Shown piece after piece: positions 27,880-35,949 of a stretch of DNA of 64,000 nt (the stretch's first letter is position 1; every line of letters begins with the position of its first letter). The stretch is from assembly GCF_029478665.1 (NCBI RefSeq), contig NZ_JARPQB010000010.1:62001-126000 (forward strand). The letters run 5' to 3'. The DNA comes from Pseudomonas entomophila. Lineage in GTDB: Bacteria; Pseudomonadota; Gammaproteobacteria; Pseudomonadales; Pseudomonadaceae. The notes under the pieces are model-generated. The model had not been told where the DNA came from. It searched no databases and saw only the letters and a program-made list of their open reading frames with translations. Position numbers and translations under genes: made by a program.

Positions 27880-30216
27880 TCAGTAACAATCCAATTCTGT
27901 TGCCTGCCACTGGTCGTCAGGGGCGCTGGCATTGGCCAGGCACAGCCAACCGTGTTCGGCGGCAAGCAATTGCTGTAACAAGGCATCCAGCTGCCGCTGC
28001 TCGACAGAGAGAATAGACCGCTTCATTTCGGAAAGATCCGGATTTTGTGTCGCCATATGTGCTTGCCAGGCCCACTCGGCGACTTCTGCGTTTGGCATGG
28101 CGGCCTCGTCGAACTGGTCGGCAAGCCGTTGGCGGGCGTCGATGTCGAGACGCACGCCTGTGTTCAACAACGTGAGCAGGTGCCCGAGGATCTGTGCGTG
28201 GCTGGCTTGAGGTGATTGCACGCCGAACAGCAGGCCTGAGTGGCCCTCGACCTGGCGAAACGCGCTAAACACCGCATACCCCAGTTGCAGTTCGACCCGC
28301 AGGCGTTGATAGACAGGGCCCTGCAGCAAGTGCGCAAGCAGGCGGCCGCAGGCTTGCCGTACCGTAGGGAGCGGGCAGAACAGCAGCACGGCGGGCTCGC
28401 TGCCTTGGGTAGGAACTTGGCGCCACTGGCGTCCGTGAACACCTGCTGGAGGTTGTTCTTCGCCGGGTAACCCCATGACCCCCACCAAGGCCGCGCCCAG
28501 AGCGCCGAGTTGCGGGTCGTCGAAACCAACCGCCAGGCCGCGCCAGCGGGCCTGTTGCCAGAGTGCGTCGAGCAGTGGCGAATCGAGGAGGCAGGATGGC
28601 TGTGCTTGCGCTTCACCCGGCAGCAACGCATCCGGCAGCGCCTTGAGCAGAGCGCGTATCGGGATCAGCGCCGGTTGCACGGTTGCTGGCGCATGCCAGT
28701 ACCTTGTGGCCGGGGCCCGCATGATACCGAGGGCTTCTTCGATGCACCTGATCACCGCCATGGGTTGTCCGGCGACACGCAACTGCCAGCACTCGCCGCT
28801 CGCGCTGAAAGCGAACTGCAGCGAGACCCGCTCGGCGCGCTCCTGCAGCGGTTGCAGGGCGCGCTCAAGGATTGCCTGGAAGCGCCGGCGCAGGGGCGAG
28901 GGGATGTGCCAGCGCAGGTACAAGGCGGCGAACTGTCGAGTGGATGGCAGATTGTTGTCAATGGACAGGCCCAGCGGCAGTTGAGCGACGCCAGCGGGTA
29001 ATGAAGCATCCAGCAAGGGTTCTGCGGGCGGCAGTTGCCAGCGGCCTGAGCGCTGGTGTGGCAAGGCCTCCAGGAGTTTACCGAGCGCTGCCAAGCCCTG
29101 TTCGTCGAGCCCTTGGAGTGGCTGGCCGGTACTGTCACTCCGGGCCAGGTCCAGGGCGCTGCCAGCCTGTTCGCGGCGTTGTTGCAGTTGGCTGTAGTAG
29201 TTGTTCAGCTGTTGCGTCGATTGCTGCCGGATGAAGCCCAGCCAGCCCTGCAGCAAGGCCTGCGCGGTGCGTGGTGAAGCATTGGGAGACAGTTGCAACT
29301 GGATATGCCAAAGCATCTGCCCTGAGAAGGCGTGCAATACCTGTGTTCGACACCCTTGCAGCCAACCGCGTTGACGCAGTTCGGCCAGCCAGCTACCGGG
29401 GCGACTGTCATTCAGCAGGGCCAGCAGCAGATCCAGCGCCTGCTCCGCGGCGGGTGGCAGGCCCTCATGGGCGAACAGCAGGTCGTGGCGTGATCCGCTG
29501 GCCACGGGCGGACGCAGGGGGCCGTCGAGCAAGGCCGGCGGCGCTTGCCGCTCGCGTCTAGTGCCCGCCGCAAACAGCCCGCCGAATTGCCGGCCGAGTT
29601 GCTCCAGCGCGTCCAGTGGTTGCGGCCCGGCCAGGCTCAGGGTGATCTGTCCACCCAGGTAAAAGTACCGATAATAATGTTCAAGCGCTCGCTGGAAGGC
29701 GCCGTCCTGCAAAGGCAGGCTGTGCCGGTTGCCGGCGTGGAAGCCCGCGAGGGGGTGGCGCGACGACACCGACTGGAGCAGGGCAAACTGGTGCTGGGCT
29801 TCGGGGTTGCGCGACCAGGCGATGAACTCGGCATGGATCACCTCGCGCTCACGGCGCTGGCGGTCCAGGCCGAGGTCGGGCTCGGCTAGCATCTGGCACA
29901 GGCGCTCGAGGGCACCGCCCAGGGCATTGGGCTGCACTTCGAAGAAAAAGTCGGTGGTACGTTCGCGGGTGCTGGCGTTGACTTGCCCGCCCAGGTTCTG
30001 GACATGGCGCATCAGCCCGACTTCCAGTGGGAAGCGCGCGGTACCGAGGAAGAACAGGTGTTCGAGGAAGTGGGCCAGGCCGGGCCATTTCGCCGGAGCA
30101 TCGTGGCTGCCGGCGTGCACCCGCAGTGCCGCGGCCGCACGCTTGAGGCGCGGGGCGTGGCGCAGGGTCAGTTGCAGGCCGTTGGCGAGGGTAAGGTGGC
30201 GAAGGGTGTCGGGCAT
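27880..30216 (-). CDS. pqqF: PQQ biosynthesis zinc protease PqqF (M16 family)
   Basis: A 778-residue insulinase-like protease. The inverted zinc motif HFLEH is at residues 49-53, with the third ligand Glu in EREVIHAEF about 75 residues later. A C-terminal inactive M16 half follows. It is expected to cut PqqA, and is the first gene of the minus-strand pqqF-A-B-C-D-E-H series, 147 bases before pqqA. That gap probably holds the strong pqqA promoter, although I cannot pick a convincing -35/-10 pair. Confidence 0.94.
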   Translation of the reverse strand: MPDTLRHLTLANGLQLTLRHAPRLKRAAAALRVHAGSHDAPAKWPGLAHFLEHLFFLGTARFPLEVGLMRHVQNLGGQVNASTRERTTDFFFEVQPNALGGALERLCQMLAEPDLGLDRQRREREVIHAEFIAWSRNPEAQHQFALLQSVSSRHPLAGFHAGNRHSLPLQDGAFQRALEHYYRYFYLGGQITLSLAGPQPLDALEQLGRQFGGLFAAGTRRERQAPPALLDGPLRPPVASGSRHDLLFAHEGLPPAAEQALDLLLALLNDSRPGSWLAELRQRGWLQGCRTQVLHAFSGQMLWHIQLQLSPNASPRTAQALLQGWLGFIRQQSTQQLNNYYSQLQQRREQAGSALDLARSDSTGQPLQGLDEQGLAALGKLLEALPHQRSGRWQLPPAEPLLDASLPAGVAQLPLGLSIDNNLPSTRQFAALYLRWHIPSPLRRRFQAILERALQPLQERAERVSLQFAFSASGECWQLRVAGQPMAVIRCIEEALGIMRAPATRYWHAPATVQPALIPIRALLKALPDALLPGEAQAQPSCLLDSPLLDALWQQARWRGLAVGFDDPQLGALGAALVGVMGLPGEEQPPAGVHGRQWRQVPTQGSEPAVLLFCPLPTVRQACGRLLAHLLQGPVYQRLRVELQLGYAVFSAFRQVEGHSGLLFGVQSPQASHAQILGHLLTLLNTGVRLDIDARQRLADQFDEAAMPNAEVAEWAWQAHMATQNPDLSEMKRSILSVEQRQLDALLQQLLAAEHGWLCLANASAPDDQWQATELDCY

Positions 30217-30253
30217 GGCGCCATGCTAGCGCGCCATGGCGAGGTTGTCTGTG

Positions 30254-30378
30254 TTCGCCGGCAAAGCCATCCCCTTGATCTGACGTGCTCCCTGTAGGAG
30301 CGGCTTTAGCCGCGATCACCCGCGTAGCGGGTGCCAGACACCCCGATACCCTCATCGCGGCTGAAGCCGCTCCTACGT
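30254..30378. repeat. REP-like inverted repeat between davA and pqqF
   Basis: CCTGTAGGAGCGGCTTTAGCCGCGAT (30291-30316) faces ATCGCGGCTGAAGCCGCTCCTAC (30353-30376). A remnant TTCGCCGGCAAAGCC at 30254-30268 adds a third partial unit. The core differs from the GCCGGC type elsewhere in the window. Confidence 0.8.
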
Positions 30379-30387
30379 GACATGGGG

Positions 30388-31182
30388 TTAGCCCCGATGC
30401 CCGTGCAGTTCCTGGCGCAAGTCGGTGAGATATGGGAACGCTTTACGCCCCTGCAGAACACGCTCGCGCTCCAGGTCCGCCAACAACTGGCACTCTTCAT
30501 GCCCCGCCATCGCCAACACATCGCCATCCGGCCCGACGACGCTGCTCTGCCCGCAGTACCGGATCTCACCTTCGCTACCGCAATAGTTGGCATACACCAG
30601 GTAGCACTGGTTCTCCTGCGCTCGCGAGCGCACAGTCACCTGACAGACGAAGTCGTAAGGCGCCATGTTCGCCGTCGGCACCAGAATCAGTTCGGCGCCG
30701 TCCAGGGCCAAGCGCCGGGCGTTCTCCGGGAACTCGATGTCGTAGCAGATCAGCATCCCGACTTTCCAGCCATTCAGCTCGACCACCGGAAAGTGATCGG
30801 CACCGGGGCTGAACATGGAGCGGTCGAGCTCACCGAACAGATGGGTCTTGCGGTAGTTGCACAAGCTGCTGCCGTGGGCATCGATCAACTGCACGCTGTT
30901 GTAGATCGCGCCGTCCTCGCCCCGCTCCGGATAGCCATAGACAATGGCGATCCGGTAAGTCTGGGCAATCTCCACCACGGTCATCGCCGATGGCCCATCG
31001 ACGGCCTCGGCCAGGCGCTCCACCTGGTCCAGGCCGATGTTGTAGCCGCTGAGGAACATCTCCGGGCACACCAGCAGCTGCGCGCCCTGGGCGGCAGCCT
31101 GCTGGGCCTGGTGATGCAAACGCTCGAGATTGCCGGGCACGTCCAGCGGGCCGGGCGTACCCTGGAACAGGGCGATGCGCAT
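30388..31182 (-). CDS. davA: 5-aminopentanamidase (delta-aminovaleramidase) DavA
   Basis: A 264-residue nitrilase-superfamily amidase that hydrolyses 5-aminovaleramide to 5-aminovalerate and ammonia, the second step of the L-lysine aminovalerate pathway. The Glu-Lys-Cys triad is seen in VCPEMFLSGYNIG, NYRKTHLFGE and ICYDIEFPENAR. It starts 17 bases after davB, so the two form an operon. Confidence 0.95.
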   Translation of the reverse strand: MRIALFQGTPGPLDVPGNLERLHHQAQQAAAQGAQLLVCPEMFLSGYNIGLDQVERLAEAVDGPSAMTVVEIAQTYRIAIVYGYPERGEDGAIYNSVQLIDAHGSSLCNYRKTHLFGELDRSMFSPGADHFPVVELNGWKVGMLICYDIEFPENARRLALDGAELILVPTANMAPYDFVCQVTVRSRAQENQCYLVYANYCGSEGEIRYCGQSSVVGPDGDVLAMAGHEECQLLADLERERVLQGRKAFPYLTDLRQELHGHRG

Positions 31183-31199
31183 GGCGCTACTCCTTTCGC

Positions 31200-32882
31200 T
31201 CAGTCGGCCAGGGCGATCGGTCCGATCTCGTGGAACACATCGCCTGGGCCGGGGTTGTCCGGGTGGGTCTGGCCACCGAAGTGGTTCATGATACCCCACA
31301 CCGCGTTCAGCGAAGTCTGTACCGCGCCTTCCACCCAGGCCGGGGTCCACGACACGTCGTCGCCGGCGATGAAGATGCCGCGCTGTTCAGCGGGCATGTC
31401 CTGCTGCATGAAGTGCGCGTACATGCGCTGGTTGTAGCGGTAGTGGCCCGGCAGCGCGCCCTTGAAGGCGCCGAGGAAGTGCGGGTCGGCCTCCCACGAG
31501 ATGGTGATCGGGTCGCCGATGATGTGCCCGGCGATATCGGTCTTCGGGTAGATCTTCTTCAGCGCGTCGAGGGCCAGTTGCACGCGCTTTTCCGTCGGGT
31601 GCGGCAGCATTTTCAGGGCGTCGCTCATCCAGGCGTAGGACAGGCAGATCACCCCCGGCTTGTCGTCGCCGTTGTCGAACAGGTAGGTGCCGCGGGTCAG
31701 GCGGTCGGTGAGGGTCATGCTCATCAGGTCGCGGCCGGTTTCCGGGTCCTTGTCCTTCCAGAACGGCCGGTCGACCATCACGAAGGTCTTCGACGACTGC
31801 ATGTAGCGGGTGCGGTCCAGGGCCATCCACATTTTCTGCGAGAACAGCGATTCCTCGCAGTCGATCTGGGTGGTCAGCAGCCAGCTCTGGCAGGTGGTGA
31901 GCACCGCCGCGTAGTGACGGGTGTCGCCATAGTTGTCGGTAACCGCCAGGCGGCCATCGGTGGCACGGGCGATGCGCTTGACCCCGGCACGCGGCGCGCC
32001 GCTGTGCAGGGTCTTGAGGCTGGTGCCGGCCGGCCAATGGGCGCAGCGCTCCGGCGCATGGCGCCAGATGCCTTGCGGCACTTGTTCGACACCGCCCACC
32101 ACCAGGTGCTGGTGGTCGTCGCAGTTGGTCATCACCACGCGGAAGATTTCCAGCATCGAGTTGGGGAAGTCCGAGTCCCAGCCGCCGGTGCCGAAGCCTA
32201 CCTGGCCAAACACTTCGCGGTGCTGGAAGCTCAGCTTGGCGAAGGAGCGCGAGGTGGCGACGAAGTCGTAGAAGGTGCGGTCGTCCCACAGCGGCACCAG
32301 CTTGTTCCACAGGTCTTTCAGGCGCGGCACGTCGCGGTCGCGGATGGCCTGCTGGATATCGCCGAACTGTGCGCCGCTCTCCAGGGCATCGGCCCAGGCG
32401 TCGGCCACTTCGTGGAACAGCTGCGGCAGGTCGGCGGACTTCTCGACGTAGTAGGTCTGGCCTTCCAGGTCGATCACCGTGCTGCCCGAGGCCGGGGTGA
32501 GCGGGTTGGGGAAGGGCTTGGTCTCCAGGCCCAGCTTGTCGACATAGTGGTAGAACGCCGTGGACGAGACCGGGAAGCGCATGCCGCCCAGTTCGGCGAC
32601 GATGCCGTCGGTGCCGTTGAAGGCCTGCGAACGCAGCCGGCCGCCCAGCTTGGAGGCCTCGTACACCACGGGCTTGAGGCCCAGCTTCATCAGTTCATAG
32701 GCCGCCACCAGTCCGGCGATACCGCCACCGACGATCGCCACTTCCTCGCCATGCCGTTGCTTGGGGATGCTGCCCAGGCCGGCCGGGTGTTCCAGCCAGT
32801 CATCGAAGGCGAAAGGGAAGTCCGGGCCGAAGATGGTGATGGGTTTCTTGCCGTCGGCGGGGTGGCGGTTTTTCTTGTTCAT
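31200..32882 (-). CDS. davB: L-lysine 2-monooxygenase DavB (FAD flavoprotein)
   Basis: A 560-residue flavoenzyme that converts lysine to 5-aminovaleramide, CO2 and water. The Rossmann motif VAIVGGGIAGLVAAYELMKLG is near residue 40, followed by the amine-oxidase second motif GGRLRSQAF and the C-terminal FAD motif GIFIAGDDVSWTPAWVEGAVQTSLNAV. MNKKNRHPADGKK is the expected start; the frame stays open upstream through the repeat region but that is not coding. The family also includes tryptophan 2-monooxygenases, but partnership with davA settles the substrate. Confidence 0.95.
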   Translation of the reverse strand: MNKKNRHPADGKKPITIFGPDFPFAFDDWLEHPAGLGSIPKQRHGEEVAIVGGGIAGLVAAYELMKLGLKPVVYEASKLGGRLRSQAFNGTDGIVAELGGMRFPVSSTAFYHYVDKLGLETKPFPNPLTPASGSTVIDLEGQTYYVEKSADLPQLFHEVADAWADALESGAQFGDIQQAIRDRDVPRLKDLWNKLVPLWDDRTFYDFVATSRSFAKLSFQHREVFGQVGFGTGGWDSDFPNSMLEIFRVVMTNCDDHQHLVVGGVEQVPQGIWRHAPERCAHWPAGTSLKTLHSGAPRAGVKRIARATDGRLAVTDNYGDTRHYAAVLTTCQSWLLTTQIDCEESLFSQKMWMALDRTRYMQSSKTFVMVDRPFWKDKDPETGRDLMSMTLTDRLTRGTYLFDNGDDKPGVICLSYAWMSDALKMLPHPTEKRVQLALDALKKIYPKTDIAGHIIGDPITISWEADPHFLGAFKGALPGHYRYNQRMYAHFMQQDMPAEQRGIFIAGDDVSWTPAWVEGAVQTSLNAVWGIMNHFGGQTHPDNPGPGDVFHEIGPIALAD

Positions 32883-33098
32883 TGGGTGACCTTGCCAGGG
32901 AGGCTGCGCAGGGGCGGAGCCTGAGTATAGGAAATGACTGGTGGCCATTTTATGAAGCGGGGCGATCGTAATTAAGATGCAGAGTGGTGTCGTTATGCAG
33001 CTTGTTTCGTCGAAATGACTTGTTAGTGCGCTGTATTGACGATCTTTTTCTGCGACACCTTGGTGCCTGGCGATAGTTTTGCAGCGCGCTTGAGATCG

Positions 33099-33153
33099 AG
33101 CGCCGCCCGCGCGGCGCATCGCGGCCGCGCGGCGCATCGCGGCGGGCGGCGCT
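33099..33153. repeat. Palindrome enclosing an 18-bp perfect tandem repeat
   Basis: CGCGCGGCGCATCGCGGC occurs twice in direct tandem (33108-33125 and 33126-33143). The pair sits between the inverted arms AGCGCCGCCCG (33099-33109) and CGGGCGGCGCT (33143-33153). Confidence 0.9.
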
Positions 33154-33362
33154 GGGCTTCAAATGCGCTGCAACACCCTCGTCGTACATCTTGAAAGGGC
33201 GCACCCTCGCCTCGGATTCAAAGGTGTGGTGCCGAGGAGAAGAATATTCACTACCCCTCAAATTCGGTTTGGTCCTACAGAGGTAATTGTGAACAGGACC
33301 TATCCTACAGGTCTTGTCGTCTCGGTCCGGCTTTCAAGGTACTTCTTCGCGGTTAACTTTTT

Positions 33363-33510
33363 CCGGTCACCGCACATTCGGTGACCGGGCGTGAGAACCC
33401 GATACCAACTTGAGCGCCGAGGCGTGCGTTATGGCAGCCCTGCGCGGGCAGGCGTTTGCCTGGCCGGTTTCCAAGTTGGCCGGATTCTCACCCCGCGTAC
33501 GGCTGCCACC
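33363..33510 (+). ncRNA. Candidate structured RNA element upstream of the small DUF gene
   Basis: A perfect 10-bp hairpin (CCGGTCACCG / CGGTGACCGG, 33363-33388) is followed by a long interrupted stem. In that stem GTGAGAA and CCAACTTG (33391-33412) pair with CAAGTTGG and TTCTCAC (33472-33491). Its loop holds a small CAGGC-GTTT-GCCTG hairpin (33449-33462) and TGGCAGCC (33432-33439). That octamer is perfectly complementary to GGCTGCCA (33501-33508) outside the stem, as in an H-type pseudoknot. It is not a terminator, as no T-run follows. Whether it is transcribed is inference. Confidence 0.5.
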
Positions 33511-33570
33511 TTGATCCCGTGAGAAGGATGCAGAGGGCAGTTATCCCAGACTCAACTTGGATACTGCGCT

Positions 33571-33861
33571 ATGAAAAAGATCGTCCCAGACCCACCCCTG
33601 AAGCTGAACCCCACCACCGAGCAGTCCTTCTGCACCTGCCAGTCCAGCCATCCACCGATCTTCACTGTCCGCCCCGGCGTCGACGCCGCCGACGCCTTGG
33701 TCCACGCCAGCATGCTCGCCCGAGCCATCCAGGAAATCGCCGACAACTACGCCCTGCATCACGCCCCCGAAGCGAACCGGGCGATGATCTGGTCGATCTT
33801 GCATTCGGCGGAAACGCTCAGGGCATTGCTGGAGGGATTACTCGACGCCATGGAGGCCTGA
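33571..33861 (+). CDS. Small DUF3077/DUF6124-like protein, function unknown
   Basis: A 96-residue protein starting MKKIVPDPPLKLNP. The FTVRPGVDAADALVHASMLARA segment and the helical rest (NRAMIWSILHSAETLRALLEGLLDAM) resemble a multi-copy Pseudomonas family that I know as DUF3077 or DUF6124. A Cys pair (FCTCQSS) is at about residues 20-22. No membrane segment or signal is present. It stands alone, convergent with the Lrp-type gene, and follows the structured region. The ribosome-binding site is weak (GGAT). Confidence 0.7.
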   Translation: MKKIVPDPPLKLNPTTEQSFCTCQSSHPPIFTVRPGVDAADALVHASMLARAIQEIADNYALHHAPEANRAMIWSILHSAETLRALLEGLLDAMEA

Positions 33862-33879
33862 CGGCAAGACGCGGGGCAG

Positions 33880-34341
33880 TCAGCCCGGCTGCCCCCGGTC
33901 CACCTTGCTGCTGAGGATGATCGACGTGGTGGTTTTCTCCACCCCGTCGAGGCTGCCGATCTGGTCGAGCAACTGGTCCAGTTGCTCGGGCGAATCACTG
34001 TGCAGCCAGGCGACATAGTCAAACTCGCCGCTCACTGCGCACAGTTGCTGCACCTGCCCCATGGCCGATAGCCGCCGCACCACTTCCTTGCCCGAGCGCG
34101 GCTGTACCTTGATCCCCACATAGGCCTGCAAGCCCCCGCCAATCAAGCGCTGGCCCAGGCGCACGCCGTAGCCGGTGATCACCTTGGTCTTTTCCAGCCG
34201 TGCCAGGCGCGAGTTCACGGTGGTGCGGGCGATGCCCAGCTGGCGGGCGAGGGTGGCGACGCTCTCGCGGGCATTGATCTGCAGCAGGGCGATCAACTGG
34301 CGGTCGATTTCGTCGAGGGCGATGGGGCGGGTGTCAGGCAT
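33880..34341 (-). CDS. Lrp/AsnC-family transcriptional regulator
   Basis: A 153-residue regulator. The N-terminal helix-turn-helix (about 8-55, DEIDRQLIALLQINARESVATLARQLGIARTTVNSRLARLEKTKVI) is followed by the ligand-binding RAM domain (GLQAYVGIKVQPRSGKEVVRRLSAM...). I choose the ATG at 34341, which has AAGGA seven bases upstream. Lrp/AsnC proteins often control amino-acid catabolism next to them, so davBA is a reasonable target, although the small DUF gene lies between. Confidence 0.9.
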   Translation of the reverse strand: MPDTRPIALDEIDRQLIALLQINARESVATLARQLGIARTTVNSRLARLEKTKVITGYGVRLGQRLIGGGLQAYVGIKVQPRSGKEVVRRLSAMGQVQQLCAVSGEFDYVAWLHSDSPEQLDQLLDQIGSLDGVEKTTTSIILSSKVDRGQPG

Positions 34342-34608
34342 TCTGAGGTCCTTGCTCGGCGGCAAGCCAGCCTAGCCATGCCTTGCCTGGAAGTGAAGCT
34401 TTGACGCTGCAAACCCAGTGAAACTGTGCGTAGCTTAGCGTAGGCATAGTTAGCTGGGGGTAGCGTGGTTACTGGTGTTCAGCGTAATTTGGCGAAATGG
34501 GTGGAAGCTGGGCACTGTACCGCCAGTGTATTGTTTTTTCGTACCGCGGAGCGGTCAGGTTTTTTCGGCCATGACGTTGTTCTCCTGGTAAAAATGTGAT
34601 CAAGGTTG

Positions 34609-34637
34609 TTGCAAGGTGGCAATTACACACCTAAGAT
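34609..34637 (+). promoter_or_regulatory. Sigma-70 promoter of the rtcB-prfH operon
   Basis: TTGCAA (34609-34614) and TAAGAT (34632-34637) are separated by exactly 17 bases. The predicted start is near 34644, giving a 5' leader of about 170 bases before rtcB. Confidence 0.6.
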
Positions 34638-34675
34638 GCCCGCCTTCTCTCACCCGACAGCAAAGGAGGTACATC

Positions 34676-34717
34676 ATGCAACAGTTGATCACCCTTTGCA
34701 GGTCGCGCCTGGCTTGA
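34676..34717 (+). CDS. Candidate 13-residue leader peptide upstream of rtcB
   Basis: MQQLITLCRSRLA with a TGA stop. The ATG is preceded by AAAGGAGGT, the best Shine-Dalgarno match in the neighbourhood, five bases away. Nothing else needs this site. Coding-region bases GCAGGTC (34698-34704) are complementary to GGCCTGC (34764-34770), and CCAATCC (34770-34776) is complementary to GGATTGG (34803-34809), which covers the rtcB ribosome-binding site. Translation of this frame could therefore affect rtcB. The peptide itself may be irrelevant. Confidence 0.5.
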   Translation: MQQLITLCRSRLA

Positions 34718-34812
34718 ACGCATTCGCCGCTACTCGTTAGCGGTACCGCAACGCCCGGCCTCTGGCCTGCCAATCCGAACATCTTTTTGTTTCAACCCAT
34801 CAGGATTGGACT

Positions 34813-35949
34813 ATGGGCACTTGCATTCGCAATTTGTCCGACGGCGCCGTATTGGTCGCCGCGGACGACACATGGATCGAAGGAAAAGCGATCCAACAAC
34901 TCGAAACCACCGCTCGCCTAGGGGGCATGCATCGGGTGGCCGGCATGCCGGACCTGCATCCGGGGCGTGGCTATCCGGTCGGCGCGGCATTCTTTTCCGT
35001 GGGGCGTTTGTACCCGGCGCTGGTCGGCAATGACATCGGCTGTGGCATGGCGCTGTGGCGCACGGACATTCCGACCGCCAAGCTGCATCTGGACAAGCTG
35101 GAGAAACGCCTTGGCAACCTCGACCTGCCGCTTGACGAGACGTGGCAGGAGGCCGTCGCCAGCTTCGGTTTGCCTGCCACGGGGCACGAGCGTTCTCTAG
35201 GCACCATTGGTGGTGGTAACCACTTCGCCGAGCTGCAGCAACTCGATGAAAACTACGACGATGCGGCCCTGGCAGCCTTGGGCATCGAGCGCAAACACCT
35301 GCTGTTGCTGGTGCACAGCGGCTCGCGTGGTTTGGGCGAGGCGATCTTGCGTGAGCAGGTCGACCTGTTCGGTCATCACGGACTGGAGGCGGGCAGCGAG
35401 GCCAGCACTCATTACCTGGGCCGGCACGACGGCGCGCTGCGTTTTGCCGAAGCCAACCGTCAGTTGATTGCCCGGCGCATGCTCGACCGCTTGCGTGCCG
35501 ATGGCGATGTACTGCTCGACATCAACCACAACCTGGTGTCGCCAGCGCAGGTCGACGGGCTCGATGGTTGGCTGCATCGCAAAGGCGCCACACCGTCGGA
35601 TCAGGGGGCGGTGGTGATCCCTGGTTCGCGCGGCGACTACAGCTATTTGGTGCAGCCGATCGCCGACGAGCGCAGCCTGTTGTCCCTGGCCCATGGCGCC
35701 GGACGCAAATGGATGCGCAGCGAGTGCAAGGACCGCCTCGCCTCGCGCTACAGCGTCGAGCAACTGAGTCGTACGGCACTAGGCAGCCGCGTGATCTGCG
35801 CCGACCGGTCGCTGATCTACGAGGAAGCGCCGGAGGCCTACAAGGCTATCGACTCGGTGGTGGGTGCCTTGCGTGAAGCGGGGTTGGTTCGCGTGCTGGC
35901 ACGACTGAAACCGGTGCTCACCTACAAGACGCGCGGAGGGTGCTGCTGA
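34813..35949 (+). CDS. rtcB: RtcB-family RNA ligase paired with PrfH (RtcB2 type)
   Basis: A 378-residue GTP- and Mn-dependent ligase that seals 3'-phosphate or cyclic phosphate to 5'-OH RNA ends. The metal and active-site motifs are GNDIGCGMA (Asp and Cys), [26 protein letters not shown] and the nucleophile region [14 protein letters not shown]. The short length and the adjacent prfH place it with RtcB2, the form linked to 16S rRNA repair. There is no rtcA or rtcR next to it. Its stop shares a base with the prfH start (TGATG). The ribosome-binding site AGGA is modest and may be hidden by pairing. Confidence 0.93.
   Translation: MGTCIRNLSDGAVLVAADDTWIEGKAIQQLETTARLGGMHRVAGMPDLHPGRGYPVGAAFFSVGRLYPALVGNDIGCGMALWRTDIPTAKLHLDKLEKRLGNLDLPLDETWQEAVASFGLPATGHERSLGTIGGGNHFAELQQLDENYDDAALAALGIERKHLLLLVHSGSRGLGEAILREQVDLFGHHGLEAGSEASTHYLGRHDGALRFAEANRQLIARRMLDRLRADGDVLLDINHNLVSPAQVDGLDGWLHRKGATPSDQGAVVIPGSRGDYSYLVQPIADERSLLSLAHGAGRKWMRSECKDRLASRYSVEQLSRTALGSRVICADRSLIYEEAPEAYKAIDSVVGALREAGLVRVLARLKPVLTYKTRGGCC

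Larger units (their letters stand above)
32883..33570. other. 688-bp intergenic region with repeats and structured DNA
   Basis: No gene is supported here. 32900-33060 is comparatively AT-rich and must contain the davB promoter. 33099-33153 is a GC-rich palindrome with a tandem repeat. 33240-33350 is again AT-rich. 33363-33510 is an array of hairpins leading to the small gene at 33571. The last two elements are listed separately. Confidence 0.8.
34342..34812. other. Divergent Lrp-rtcB regulatory region
   Basis: 471 bases. The right part holds the rtcB promoter and leader (listed separately). The left part, 34380-34540, is AT-richer with no recognised motif. At 34543-34565 ACCGC-GGA-GCGGT is followed by CAGGTTTTTT on the plus strand. 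On the minus strand AGGAG at 34582-34586 precedes a five-codon frame MAEKT (34572-34555) in the presumed 5' leader of the Lrp gene. Confidence 0.6.

Noticed and set aside
32950..33261. Minus-strand open frame with RRDAPRG repeats
   Set aside because: It is only the translation of the 18-bp GC-rich tandem repeat and flanks; no ribosome-binding site or family resemblance.
33363..33388. Hairpin as a rho-independent terminator
   Set aside because: The stem is strong but no T-run follows on either strand in the correct direction.
34698..34770. 73-base segment closed by a 7-bp stem, like a tRNA acceptor stem, ahead of rtcB
   Set aside because: There is no T-loop TTCGA motif, no proper D-arm or anticodon stem of the right size, and no CCA. 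It is better seen as leader structure.
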